Shown: positions 23,600-34,216, counted from the stretch's first letter. The stretch: DNA of 64,000 nt from Microstegium vimineum (GCA_022036555.1 CM039135.1:39578243-39642242), one strand, 5' to 3'. The notes: a model not told the origin generated them from the sequence alone. Numbers and translations: made by a program.

Positions 23600-23824
23600 A
23601 GGGGCGCAGCCCCCCTATGGCCTCCTTTCTCCATTAAATGTATATAAAAATCACTACTTTCTCTATTAAATTTCTTCAAAATTTACTCATTTCTCCATTA
23701 TATCTCTATAAAATTTACTTATTTCTCCATTAAATCTCTATAAAATTCTTCAAAATCTTCATTGTTATCATGATATTTATTACTTAGCCCCCTTCCTCCT
23801 GATCGCATCCTGGATCCGCCACTG
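23600..23824 (-). mobile_element. hAT-type MITE, 225 bp, TSD ATTTTAAC
   Basis: An 8-bp direct repeat ATTTTAAC at 23592-23599 and 23825-23832 bounds it. The right end CTGGATCCGCCACTG matches the inverted terminus of the element at 27878. The left end is shorter and starts AGGGGCGCAGCC. Confidence 0.8.
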
Positions 23825-23832
23825 ATTTTAAC

Positions 23833-24485
23833 AACATATATGATCAGGAAAAAAAATGATGTTCCTATTTCGTTTTCAGTCAAAGGGTCTTTGAAAAGCT
23901 TAAGTGTGTACAGTGATAATTGAGCTCTATTTTGACCGCCATAAATGATCTGTCAAAATTACTACGATAACCTACACAAGATTGAAACGTGGCTTGACGA
24001 CCAGATAGGAACACCGAAAACATGACCAGTTTTTGAATTGGATCAAAAGCCCCCACCAGACAGACACCTGCCCATCCTTATCCGTAACAGAAATTCCTTC
24101 TCGAAGCCTTTTCTGACAGGTGGGCTCCATCCTTGGAACAATCCCCCACACGACCGACCTCTCGCCACGTCGGACTCGACTTGACTCGACTCGACTCTGA
24201 CCCCTCCAACAACGGGACCACACCCTCCCAGGCTGCTCCACGTCTCCGTCCGAATCCAGTAGTTCGCTGACGTCAGCACCGCCATCACATCTCACGTGAC
24301 CCGCACTATACCCCACCCTTGCCCGGCGTCCACACTCTGTCGCTTTACAGCCAGGAGGGCAAAACCGGGACAGAAAAGAATGGGGGGAAACAGAGGCATT
24401 ACGCGCACGTTTCACACGTTTAGTTTGCGCCGCTAGCAGGAGCTCCTCTGTTCGTTACTCCGCGTACTCTCCGACGTCAACCCCG
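23833..24485 (+). promoter_or_regulatory. Upstream region of the ERF gene
   Basis: Becomes GC-rich toward the gene. It includes CACGTGAC at about 24293-24300, an ABRE/G-box type core, and ACGT-containing motifs. The regulatory role is inferred from motif identity only. Confidence 0.35.
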
Positions 24486-24493
24486 TATAAAAG
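24486..24493 (+). promoter_or_regulatory. TATA box of the ERF gene
   Basis: TATAAAAG in a CCCCG context lies about 100 bp before the first in-frame ATG. This predicts a transcription start near 24515-24525. Confidence 0.7.
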
Positions 24494-24590
24494 CCTCACC
24501 CTCTCCCGTTCCCGCTCTCAGTTCAAAGCAGCGCCTCGCCATCATCAGACGAACACAAACACAAACACACGAGCTCAGACACATCGCTAC

Positions 24591-25441
24591 ATGACCAACC
24601 GCACCTTCTCCGCCATGGCAGCAGCAACAGCGAGCCAGTCCTCCTACATGATCCGATTCGACGGCCACTTCGACGACCCGTCGCCGAGCTCCGTCGGCGC
24701 CGAGCCACCGGGCCAGCAGCCGCCGCCGTTCGCGGGGAGGAGGATGATCTCCACCGAGCGGGAGCACCAAGTCATTGTCGCCGCCCTGCTGCACGTCGTC
24801 TCCGGGTACACCACGCCGCCGCCGGAGGTCTTCCCGCCGCCGCTGCCAGTGGCGTGCTGCCAGGTGTGCGGGATGGAGCGGTGCCTCGGCTGCGAGTTCT
24901 TCGCCGCGGAGGCCGCCGCGGCGACCGCATTGGATGGCACGGGGAAAGTGGCAAGCGCGGCAGCCGCGGCCGCGGTGGCGCCGGGCAGAGGAGGCGGAGG
25001 AAGAAGAAGAACAAGTACCGCGGCGTGCGGCAGCGGCCGTGGGGGAAGTGGGCGGCGGAGATCCGCGACCCGCGCCGCGCCGTGCGGAAGTGGCTGGGGA
25101 CGTTCGACACCGCCGAGGAGGCTGCCAAGGCCTACGACCAGGCCGCCATCGAGTTCCGTGGCCCGCGCGCCAAGCTCAACTTCCCGTTCCCCGAGCAGCT
25201 GGCGACGGGCGCGGGCACGGGCCACGACGACGCCAGCGCGGCCGCCAAGTCGTCGGACAACACGCTGTCGCTGTCGCCGTCGCTCTGCAGCGCGGACGCC
25301 GAGGAGCGCGGGCAGCCGGAGCCGGAGTGGCCGACCCCCGGGCAGGAAACAGGGGAGCAGCTCTGGGAAGGCCTGCAGGACCTGATGATGCTGGACGAAG
25401 GCGAGCTCTGGTTCCCGCCAACCTCCAACGCTTGGAATTGA
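24591..25441 (+). CDS. AP2/ERF transcription factor, ERF group X (ABR1-like), with a frameshift
   Basis: Nuclear DNA-binding protein of the ethylene-response factor family. The N-terminal frame (from 24591, or Met at 24615) contains EREHQVIVAALLHVVSG and a CX2CX4CX2C cluster (CQVCGMERCLGC), the zinc-finger-like motif of group X. The AP2 domain at about 25015-25190 is complete: YRGVRQRPWGKWAAEIRD, with the Ala and Asp typical of ERF rather than DREB, then WLGTFDTAEEAA. It ends with an acidic, Leu-rich tail (QDLMMLDEGELW) that could activate transcription. The N-terminal part and the AP2 part are in different frames; the shift falls in the GC-rich stretch 24951-25008 and equals one missing base. 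No intron of plausible size fits. Either this is an assembly error or the gene is broken. Confidence 0.85.
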
Positions 25442-26353
25442 AACGTCCGCGATCACATCCCAGCCGTTCAAGTAGTTTGAAAGAGGAACATCCTAGCCTT
25501 TCGCTATGCGCCTTTTTTTTTTCTTGGCTCTTCTTTTTTTTTCCTGAGCTCTGTTGTACTTATTTGAACAAAGCAGAGTCTTGTAAATTAGTACTATACA
25601 GTAGAGTCCTCCTACCAAAGTGTACTGAACAGGCAATTTTGGAGTGTACGTATTTTCTACTCTTGGAAGCAATTAACACGAGCTGACTACTGACATGTCA
25701 ACCAAATTAAATACACGAAAATTTGGATTAAAAATTTCGGATTGGGGTATTTCGTACTCGTACTTCACTAGCGTATAGTAGGATTGAGACTAGCCCTTCC
25801 TAATTTGTAAATAATATTCATCGATCAATATGATCCACGCGGTAACCATGCCGGTGGTTGGCAAATTAAGTATTCTTATGTTTGTATCATGTTGTTCGGT
25901 GACAGAATTGGCACGCAATGATTGGTTTATTTTACTCCACGAGCGGAATACAAAGACATAGTTAAATGGAATTGATATCGATGCCTTGGTGCAACCATTC
26001 TAGTAGGATCTAGTATCTTCTACTTTTCACGTGATTATTTTAAAGCAACAGATTTCCATTACTATTTTGAGCAAGTGGATGTAGAATTCAATTGCGCAAT
26101 CTTCTATACTTTCACTTTCGTGCCACTCTTGGAACACCAACGGGGGTGTATGGTTTAAAAAATAGAATAGAATGGCAGTTCACCCTCTCTCCTTACTTTT
26201 TATTTGATTTATAGAATGTAATGTAATTGATTGATTTTTGCTTTTACATCATCCCTCAACAAGCTAATAATTAGTAAATTAGATCGTTCCAATGGAAATG
26301 GTGGAATGAACTCTTTATTAGACCTGATCGTGGGTCATCCGACCTAACCTGCC
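25442..26353. other. ERF 3' flank and intergenic DNA
   Basis: T-rich tracts at 25507-25541 follow the stop codon. After that it is AT-rich with no gene or clear transposon end. Confidence 0.4.
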
Positions 26354-26361
26354 CAAAACTA

Positions 26362-26669
26362 CCTAGGGTATTTTTAGTTCCCCATTTCACTCAAAATATT
26401 TTGAATTTTGACTCATCATTTTGCAAAATGAAACTAAACACTACCTATAATTTTTAGCAAAAAATGATTCATTCTCTATTTTGGATTCTGGATTGAAAAG
26501 ACCAAAATAACCCCAAAAGTGGTGCAGCCCTCACCCACCCCATGAAAAAATTGGCATTTTGGATGGAACTAAACACATCCATAAAAAATTTAGCATTTTG
26601 TATTTCATCAATTCAAAGTAGTTAACATTTTGCATTTTGCATTTCACGGGGAATTAAACACACCCCTAG
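26362..26669. mobile_element. hAT-like MITE, 308 bp
   Basis: Inverted ends CCTAGGGTATTTTTAGTTCC and GGAATTAAACACACCCCTAG. Flanking octamers CAAAACTA (26354-26361) and CCAAACTA (26670-26677) match at 7 of 8 positions, which fits an old 8-bp hAT duplication. Confidence 0.65.
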
Positions 26670-26989
26670 CCAAACTAGTGTATCAAGTAAGCTCGGGCCA
26701 TAATTTTTTGACCTATAACCTAACCAAACCTGACCAAACATAGAAAAATTCTAGGAATAACCCATCTCTTGACATTGCAACTTCTAACTTTTGCCTGATA
26801 TTGGCAAATCTCATTTAGTTAGTCAGGATTTCTTTTGCTACCCATATCTTGACTTTTCGGCACCTCAAGACGGACTCTGTCCCTACCGAATCAGATGGAA
26901 ACTTCAATGATAGATCATAATCATGAGAATGGTAAAACCATAGATTATACCTAGTCGAACCGGCCTAATAAGATAAGATCACAAAGTCA

Positions 26990-27283
26990 TTCACGGCATA
27001 ATGACAAAGGTCATTGGTTGGGGACTCCCACACATGGTTCAAATCCTGGGTGCGACACTTTATTCTGGATTTATTTTAGGATTTTCCGACGCTACGCATT
27101 AAGTGGTAGGTGACGTTCTCGTCGACAGCGAAACGCCTGTGGTGACTTCGTGAACTTCAAGATTTGCCGGTTCAGTCCTTAGAAGGTGCTCATAGGGGTA
27201 GGGTTTACGTGTGTGTTTTCGTAGGGACGAGTGTGCGTACGTGTTGAGTGTCTGCGTTGTACTGTGTACTCTCAAAAAAAACC
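26990..27283 (+). mobile_element. tRNA-derived SINE
   Basis: A B-box like GGTTCAAATCC sits at 27036-27046 near the 5' end, followed by a body with GGTAGGTGACGTTCTCGTCG and an A-rich tail near 27275-27283. The body matches a truncated copy at 55086-55218. The overall form is that of a common grass SINE. The A box is degenerate and the start approximate. Confidence 0.75.
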
Positions 27284-27338
27284 ATACACACCATGGGTCC
27301 ATGATTTTGACAACTATGCGTTGTATAATTTATTTATT

Positions 27339-27436
27339 TATTTATTTATAGGCTTGAATATCCTTTTATTGTCTCTACTTGAGAATGTCTAAACCAAAAT
27401 TTAAGCGAAGCCCAAATTATGGTTGGACTTGTGTAT
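27339..27436. other. TTTA-repeat tract and short spacer
   Basis: A short TTTA microsatellite at about 27330-27350 precedes the next MITE. Confidence 0.5.
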
Positions 27437-27438
27437 TA

Positions 27439-27662
27439 TTCCCTCCATTCTAAGTTATGAGTAATTTCAAGAACCCTAGAGTGACAAAAAAATTATAGAG
27501 GAAATAATGACATCAAATAGGTATATTATAAAAATATAATTGATAAAAAATTTAATGACACTTAGTTGTCATCATAAATTTTATTATACCATCATATAAA
27601 TTTGGTCAAACTTAAGATTCTTTGACTTTTAATAATCTTTAAATAACTTATAACCTGGGAAG
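27439..27662. mobile_element. Stowaway-type MITE, about 224 bp
   Basis: Left end TTCCCTCCATTCTAAGTTAT, right end ATAACTTATAACCTGGGAAG, TA on both sides. Interior is similar to the copies at 21890 and 50519. Confidence 0.7.
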
Positions 27663-27877
27663 TACATGGTAAATCTAACTTCGGTTCTACCGTAGGATTG
27701 TTTTAACGTGAAGTGTGCAATGGAAGAAATTAGGTACTGAACACTGGTATTGTGATTGTGCTCAACTTTACATTTATCGCAAGTCAAATCGGTTATGGAG
27801 CGTTATCAACACACGTTTCCCTAATCCCATGGCAGGATGAGGTCGTCTCAAAAGAGAAGGTAGTACAGTACAGTACT

Positions 27878-28110
27878 CAGTGGCGGATCCAGGATGCGAT
27901 CAGGGGCTAAGTAACAAAATCATAATCAATAATAAAAAATTTAGTGAATTTATAGAGATTTAATGGAGAAATAAGTGATTTTATAAAAATTTAATGGAGA
28001 AATGAGTAATTTTTGTAGAAATTTAATGGACAAATAAATAAATTTTATATATACATAATGGAGAAATGAGGCCAGGAGCTGCAGCCCCCGGTCCCCTGGA
28101 TCCGCCACTG
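27878..28110 (+). mobile_element. hAT-type MITE, 233 bp, TSD ACAGTACT
   Basis: Perfect 8-bp duplication ACAGTACT at 27870-27877 and 28111-28118. Inverted ends CAGTGGCGGATCCAGG and CCTGGATCCGCCACTG. Interior repeats of the TTTAATGGAGAAAT type are shared with the copy at 23600. Confidence 0.9.
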
Positions 28111-28118
28111 ACAGTACT

Positions 28119-29613
28119 AAATTTGGCACCAAACATACAAGATGGAAGGAAGGGATATCCAACTGCAAAAAGCTAGTATTCCCCACTTCACGTTCATCCA
28201 TATCTATCTGACAAGTCATTTTACTGATCAAGTTTATTTCAAAATCGGAATACTGATCTGGCTCGATCCTGGTGATTCTTGAATCTTGATTCCTCTCCTC
28301 TCCATCCATTGCTATGTTCCTGAGTTCCTGTTATGCCGAGTGCTCTGGACGTGCACGGCGTACGGGACTGCTGAACGTGGGACGGAGAGAGTTCCTCTTT
28401 ATCTGCACTAATTTCAGCGCAACGAACATGTCCTGCTATAGCGCTCACGCACGTTGTCTTCTCTGAGGCTATTCACACCGGTTACTGCAAACCAGTACAA
28501 GCAGCGATTGCAGGGGAAAAGCCACGCACCGCAGTACGTTACCATGAACGCTATGGGCACCCCTATGCTACTGCGGGCGGACATACAGCATCTCGCGCCA
28601 GGACCAACAGTGTGGTGCATGCGTCTCGTTTTTCGCACGTTACTATTTCAAGTGATTAAAAAAAGGTATAACTCACAAATTAAAAAAGTAAATTAAATTT
28701 CGTTAACACCATTAAATTTATTTCAATAAATTTTACAAAACAAGATCTCACATGAATATATTTATATAAAGTAATAATTGAGCTATAATGTCAATAGTTA
28801 GTATAGAATACGTGATATAAAGGATGATGAATACGGAAAAAAGATGTATAAAAAAGATGTATAGAGGATGATGAGACTCTCTGCACCAGGTACCCTATAT
28901 CACTAAAAACCGATGCACTGGGTACTGTAAAAGGCTACTCTACAGCGGCGCTTCACCTATCCACGGCGCAATAGCGCAGCTCACCCTATCTGAATGTGGC
29001 GCGGGCCCCGCTGCATGGGCAGAGAGAAAGCATGCGGAGGCAGAGAGAGAACCTGCATGGGAGAGAAGGACTGATGTGGGCCCCACGCGTTCAAGTTACT
29101 AAAAATGTTTTATTTCATAGACAAAAACCCAAATGAAATTTTAATTAAACTATTAAATTTGTTTCATTAAATCTTTCAAAATAAGATCTCACATGAATAT
29201 ATTTAGATAAATTTTATTTATAAATATATAGACCCTACTGTTGGTAGTTGATATAGAGTAGAGATATAGAGAATGAATGAGTGTGAGAGAAAGTAGTATA
29301 GAGAAGAGAATCTTGATGATCATGATAGAATATTCTTTTTAAAACATAAATTTAGAGTACGCCTGAGTCCGGACAATCTCAGACTCGGAAATTCAGAGTA
29401 TCTCGATACGGACGACGACCACGTCCAGCAGATGCAGGGTGATTTCCCCATGCGGAAAATCCTACGAACGAAGGCCTCAAATTGTCGAGGGATAAGCCTA
29501 CCGTCGCCCCATCCAGTGGCACTGTGGCAGCGATCGATATCGATTGTTATTTGTAAAGTGACGTGTCCTACCCGAGAATTGAGACTGCCCGAGAATTGAG
29601 ACTGCCCGAGGCT
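28119..29613. other. Intergenic with a spaced direct repeat
   Basis: Two related blocks at about 28680-28800 and 29120-29240 share AAGATCTCACATGAATATAT and flanks, in direct orientation about 440 bp apart, with a GC-rich block between. This may be an unclassified element. No gene recognised. Confidence 0.5.
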
Positions 29614-29622
29614 CTCGCCAGC

Positions 29623-29815
29623 GAGAAAATGGTGATTCTGTCATTATGAAAACTGGGTTTCGCAATTTTGTCATCCCACAAATAGGATTCGCACATTTAC
29701 CATTCTTAAACAATACACCCTTGCAAATATGCCCTGTGTAAGATTTGTTGCTAAATTAATTCTTATCTGCCCGTTTTGCCCCTCACAAATCATTGGCTTT
29801 TCATTCTTCACGCAG
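29623..29815 (+). repeat. Left terminal inverted repeat of the Pack-MULE
   Basis: Starts GAGAAAATGGTGATTCTGTC. Its inverted partner ends at 31068 with GACAGAATCACTATTTCCTC. Confidence 0.85.
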
Positions 29816-29929
29816 CACTTCCTCTCGACCAGAGGCCGCGCGGGCTTGGCAGCCACCACGCTAGTCTCCAGGGGCGCGGTCGCCGCGTCTGGTGGGCCAT
29901 GATGAGCGGGCCGAGCTGTACGGGATGTT

Positions 29930-30605
29930 GACGGCGAGTGTACGCACGCAGCTCCGGGCGACCTGTGCTCCGGCGACGTGCGGGAACTTGTCGATTAGGT
30001 ACCCGTTCTGGCTGCGCAGCTAGCAGCCTCCCTACTGCGGCTACCCGTCCTTCGACATCGCGTGCGACGACCCGACCGGCGGCGCGCCACCCTCCCTGAA
30101 CGGCTCCTACCTCCGCGTGCTGGACATCCACTACGACAACAGCTCTGTGGTGGCGTTCCACACCGGCCTCGCCGACGCCCCCACCGGCTGCCGCGCCACC
30201 AAGTTCAACATGTCCGTCGGCCTCGCGTTGTTGCTGCTCGCCGTCAGCCAAGCTAACTGGGAGCTCTTCCTTTCCGAGAACTGCACGCGGCAACGAGCGC
30301 CGGCGAGGTCGGTTACGATACACTGCCTGGACGCGTGGTTCATGTACCTGGGACGACGGCGACGCCCACCGCGGGCTGCGAGTACTTGGTCGTGCCGGTG
30401 CTGCCGTTGGCGGCATCAGATCTAAAAGCACTGGGTGACTACGAAGGGCTCATGAGGCGCGGGTTCCTACTGGAGTGGACGGTGCCTGGGGATTGCGCGG
30501 CGTGCAACGAGAACGGAGGGCAGTGCCGGTACGACGGCGGCGTGGATACGTTCAGGTGCCTCTGCCCTGACGGCCGCCTGCAGCCGGCGACGTGCACACA
30601 CGGTG
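29930..30605 (+). pseudogene. Captured fragment of an LRK10-like receptor kinase ectodomain (GUB_WAK_bind and WAK_assoc)
   Basis: Reads CGNLSIRYPFWLRS, then PPYCGYPSFDIACDD, LNGSYLRVLDIHYDN and later CAACNENGGQCRYDGG and FRCLCPDG. This is the galacturonan-binding (GUB_WAK_bind) domain followed by the Cys-rich WAK-associated domain of LRK10-like receptor kinases, cell-surface proteins. It has an in-frame TAG at 30021-30023 and a frameshift near 30350. A GTGAGT donor at 30603 suits the natural exon end, so genomic rather than cDNA sequence was captured. The transmembrane and kinase parts are absent. It lies wholly inside the Pack-MULE. Confidence 0.85.
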
Positions 30606-30884
30606 AGTTTACTGGATCCCGTGATACCCGGCGCTCAGGGCGCGGCTGCACGGCGCGGTGCCCGTGGCGGACCCGGCGCTAGCGAGACAGAGGTGCGCGG
30701 CGCTGGCTGGGATCCTGGAGCAGATGGCGCAGGCCACGGTGCGGTGACAGGCGGAGCGCAGCATGGAGTAGTGGCGGTCCGAGAAGGAGATGAGCTGATC
30801 TGTTCGCCGTGTAGGCGGATGCGTGCGGCGGCGGGCATGCCCCGCTCGGCTTCTCGTCCGGGGAAGCGGCGGTGTCCCGCAGCC
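30606..30884 (+). other. Second GC-rich captured segment in the Pack-MULE
   Basis: GC-rich block between the ectodomain fragment and the right inverted repeat. It may include intron sequence of the same gene or a second gene. I do not recognise a protein. Confidence 0.4.
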
Positions 30885-31068
30885 GGCCTTTTTTCCGTGA
30901 ATAATGAAAGAACAGGAAGGGATCTGGGAGGGGTAAAACAGGTATAAATCTCCCACAAGGCATATTTGTTTGTGTGTATCTTTGAGAATAACAAAATTAC
31001 GAAACTCATTTATGGGATAACAAAATTACGAAGCTCAATTTTCATAATGACAGAATCACTATTTCCTC
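30885..31068 (-). repeat. Right terminal inverted repeat of the Pack-MULE
   Basis: Inverted match to 29623-29815 with moderate divergence, ending at the 9-bp target duplication. Confidence 0.85.
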
Positions 31069-31077
31069 CTCGCTAGC

Positions 31078-31512
31078 AGTCACAGACTCCGCGGCAGCTC
31101 CACCTCCACACCACTCCACTGCATTCCCACTCGTCACAGAGGCTGCGCAAACGAACGGGTCAACTGACGAGTAAGCTGGGCCTTCCGGCCTCCGGCTGGC
31201 CCGTAGCGAGCGAGTGGGTGGGTGCTGCGCTCAGGGCGGACGTCACCCTCAGCCGCGGTTCCAGCTGGGGAATCGTTGGCTCGCTGCCCGCCAAGCGGCC
31301 CAAGGCTTCCTGTGGCCGGCTGCGCACGGGTTTTTTCTTTTTCTTTTTCTTTTTCTTTCTCCCTCTCTTCGTTTTCTTCGTTCCATTTGAAGGCTTACGT
31401 GGAGCATCGTGGATTGGACTCGTTGTATGAGTGTGATCACCTCCTAACGGCTGCGAGGTCAGGCTTTGTTGCTTCGAGTTTTGGGCTTTTGGCCTATCCG
31501 TCGATCCGTCCG
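31078..31512. other. Intergenic with a CTTTTT microsatellite
   Basis: TTTTTC repeats at about 31330-31362. The surrounding GC-rich sequence has no recognised gene. Confidence 0.5.
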
Positions 31513-31715
31513 TCGCACTAGTATAGAAAACATTTTTAGAGGCGGTGGTAAACACATTTGTACAGACGGCTAAGTCCACCGTCTATACTAGGGGTCAGTA
31601 CTAATCGGCTCACAGTACAGGCGGCTCTGTCAGCCGCATGTATTAATCCGCAGAATAAAATCGCATTTTTAAAATCGAAAAAAAAGAATTAAATTCTAGG
31701 ACAAGCGCAATATTA

Positions 31716-31912
31716 ATCCGCCCGCCCGTCTCCGTCGAAGTCGCAAGTCGCGCATTCGCGTAAAATTCGCGAACGCGCTCCGCCTGGGATTCGAACCCAG
31801 GACGAAGTCGCGCATTCGCGTAAAATTCGCTTAATCCGCCCGCCCATCTCCGTCGAAGTCGCAAGTCGCGCATTCGCGAACACGCTCCGCCTGGGATTCG
31901 AACCCAGGACCT
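31716..31912 (+). repeat. Tandem duplication with T-arm-like motif inside the CACTA element
   Basis: Two copies of about 85-110 bp share TAATCCGCCCGCCC, CGAAGTCGCAAGTCGCGCAT and CCTGGGATTCGAACCCAGG. The last motif is a perfect short hairpin that resembles a tRNA T arm read on the minus strand. No full tRNA fold is seen. Confidence 0.75.
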
Positions 31913-32029
31913 CACCCTCGCGCGGTACCTCCTCTACACTCCACCCATGACTCACTTATGTCTAGATTCGTTAGTACTTCTTCATATTCTATACTAAACC
32001 GAGTGTAAATTGATTTTTTGAGCCACTAA

Positions 32030-32290
32030 ACGAATTCAAATGAAAAGGTTGTGAACTACAAAGTTTCATAACTTTTCGAAACCTACAACTTTCATGTAGC
32101 AAGTTTTTTCATCCGAGGTCGTTTACAAAAATTTAAATTTCAAATTTGACACATTCAAACGTAATTTTCGATGACAAGATGATTTCAAATGAAAAAGTTG
32201 TGAACTACAAAGTTTCATAATTTTTCGAGATCTACAACTTTCATGTACAAATTTTTTCCATCAGAGGTCGTTTACAAAAATCAAAAAAAT
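32030..32290 (+). repeat. Direct repeats (~145 bp period) inside the CACTA element
   Basis: Two copies begin near 32035 and 32180 and share GTGAACTACAAAGTTTCATA and CTACAACTTTCATGTA. Related repeats recur at 51600-52000. Confidence 0.8.
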
Positions 32291-32630
32291 TAACTGTACA
32301 AGTATTTACACAGACGGTTTATAATGTCAGCCGCCTGTGTAAATGGTTTTACACAGGCGGTTCTATTGCTAGGCCCACCCTATTTTTTGTACTGGCGTCA
32401 TGAGATTGTGAATCGTCTGTGAAAAAAAAACAACGTGCAAGCAAAAATGATTTTTTTAGTAGTGTCGGCTAAGTCTTTGACGCACCCCTATCTCCACTAG
32501 TCAACTCCCTTTGTATTTGACCTTTTTTCCATTCCGCGCGCTCGTGTGTCATCCAGAAAATACAACCACGTACGTACCTTTCATGAGGGCAAATTAATTG
32601 CTCACCTCGTTTTAGTTGGAGCTGTTTTAA

Positions 32631-32763
32631 GAACTCATTTGGATGCGCATGTATATTTTAAACCACATGTATTGGAGTAGGTTAAAGTAGAAATTAATTT
32701 AAATACTACACTTCAATATCCACATATGGATTGAGATGAATGTATGGGTATTCAAACAAGGTC
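32631..32763. mobile_element. Tourist-like MITE, 133 bp, TSD TAA
   Basis: TAA at 32628-32630 and 32764-32766. Ends GAACTCATTTGGATGCG and TATTCAAACAAGGTC. Same family as 42719-42844. Confidence 0.7.
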
Positions 32764-32767
32764 TAAT

Positions 32768-34202
32768 ACAAAGATTTTCCACCAGCTAAAGTTGTTGTTT
32801 TTTATTTCACAAAGGAGCTGAGTTTTGGGAATTGAAGGTATGCATTGGTCGGTTTTCTGCTGCCCCAAAGACCTTTCCAAAGTTGATCAGACAACCATTT
32901 TCAGGTCTCTCAAGAAATAATAAATGAGAATTGAAGCGAATCATGTGATCATATGCAGCAGCTGGCAAGAAATCCTGCTTGATGCATGTGTGGAGCAAAC
33001 TACTAGACGTGAAGTTCATGCTACTTACCTTTACCTACGGGTTTCTGTTTTTAAGAAAAGATTTGCATCAATCTCTCGTTCTGAGTCCACAGAGTCACGC
33101 CGCAGCAGCTCTCCCGTGACGAGCGCCGCCGCTGGCCCTCCCGCGCGCTGCTCTCCCGTGCCACGCGCCGCCGCAGCGCTCCGTGCCGTGCACAGACGCA
33201 GCCCTCCGACGTCTCCACGGAGGGGCCGGAAGCCGCGCCGGCCAGAAGAAGAAGAAGCTCACGCCGAGCCGCCGAGGTTCCATGAAGGAGCTCTCCAGCA
33301 GTGCGCCGCCCTGGAGTCTGGAGACTAGAGAGACCCTTGCCGCCACAGGTTCTAGCAGCAAGCATTCAACGGGTCGGCTTGGTCCACGTACGCCGCCGTC
33401 CACAGGACTTTGGCACCAGCCGCGCACGCTCGCTCGCCGCATCCCGTGCCCGCGACGGCCGCCCGCTCGCCACGCCGCGCCACCCTCCGCGCTGGCCCCG
33501 CCCTCCGCAATGGTGGCGCGCTCTCGCCGCATCCTATGTCCGCGACGGCCTCGCGCGCTCGCAGCATGCTATGCCCGCGATGGCCGCCCTCTCGCCATGC
33601 CCTGTGCGCATGCCGGGGCCGCTATACGCGCTGACCGTGCACGCACGCACACAACGCTGGCCCGTGGGAGGAGAAGAGAAGAGGGTGTTCCCGCGGAGCT
33701 TGCTTGAGGCTCGGCTGTTGTCCGTGGCCACCGGCACGAGAGTAGGGTCACCTCGATCAGATCGGCGAGTCGGCAGCACCAGCGCGCGAGGGGGTGGTCG
33801 GTCACCACGCCGGCGCCGCCTCGTCCAATCGTCGTCCTCGTCCGCATCATCCGCATGCTCACGCTCGAGTTCAGTTCGCATTCCGCATCGGCAAGCGCCT
33901 CCAGCGCTCCCCCTCGGCCTCTACCTGCTTGCTTAGCATCTTAGGGACACTGGCTCCATGCTCTCAGAGTTCACACACAGGGACGGCGGGCCCTTGCCGC
34001 CGTTGCTGGGGGAGACGTCCGAGACAGCGGCGCTCCTCGCCGCAGAGGGCGGGATCGGCGCGCAGCTGCGGCTACAGTGGCGGGTCCCTCGGCGTCGGGG
34101 ACAGACGAAATAATGCCGCCGACGACGACGACTCGTTGCGCCGCTCTGTTGGATTTCTCTCATCCCTTCTCCGTCTTTGCAGCGAGCATGTCGTCGGACT
34201 AA
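32768..34202. other. Intergenic, GC-rich from 33080, no gene recognised
   Basis: 33080-34200 is strongly GC-rich with overlapping frames on both strands and imperfect internal repeats of a CGCCGCATCC type at 33430-33600. It may be captured or degenerate gene DNA. No protein was recognised. Confidence 0.4.
33730..33842. repeat. GC-rich dispersed repeat, copy 2
   Basis: Matches 20778-20890 in direct orientation, including TCACCACGCCGGCGCCGCCT. Confidence 0.75.
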
Positions 34203-34216
34203 GGACACGGGAGAGA

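Larger units (their letters stand above)
29623..31068 (+). mobile_element. Pack-MULE, 1446 bp, with long terminal inverted repeats
   Basis: About 190-bp inverted repeats lie at 29623-29815 and 30885-31068 (shared blocks GTGATTCTGTCATTATGAAA and CAATTTTGTCATCCCA). The 9-bp flanks CTCGCCAGC (29614-29622) and CTCGCTAGC (31069-31077) match at 8 of 9, the Mutator target size. Between the repeats is GC-rich gene-derived DNA and no transposase. Confidence 0.88.
31516..32464 (+). mobile_element. Non-autonomous CACTA transposon, 949 bp, TSD TCG
   Basis: Starts CACTAGTATAGAAAACATTT and ends AAATGATTTTTTTAGTAGTG, with TCG on both sides (31513-31515 and 32465-32467), the 3-bp CACTA rule. Subterminal repeats around ACAGGCGG and ACAGACGG occur at both ends in both orientations. 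The interior has two sets of direct repeats. No transposase. Confidence 0.88.

Noticed and set aside
24950..24995. A small intron to join the two ERF frames
   Set aside because: The only GT...AG pair would leave an intron of about 42 bp with GC-rich ends, too short for plant splicing.
31780..31912. Functional tRNA gene
   Set aside because: Only the T-arm-like hairpin is present. No acceptor stem, D arm or anticodon arm could be placed.
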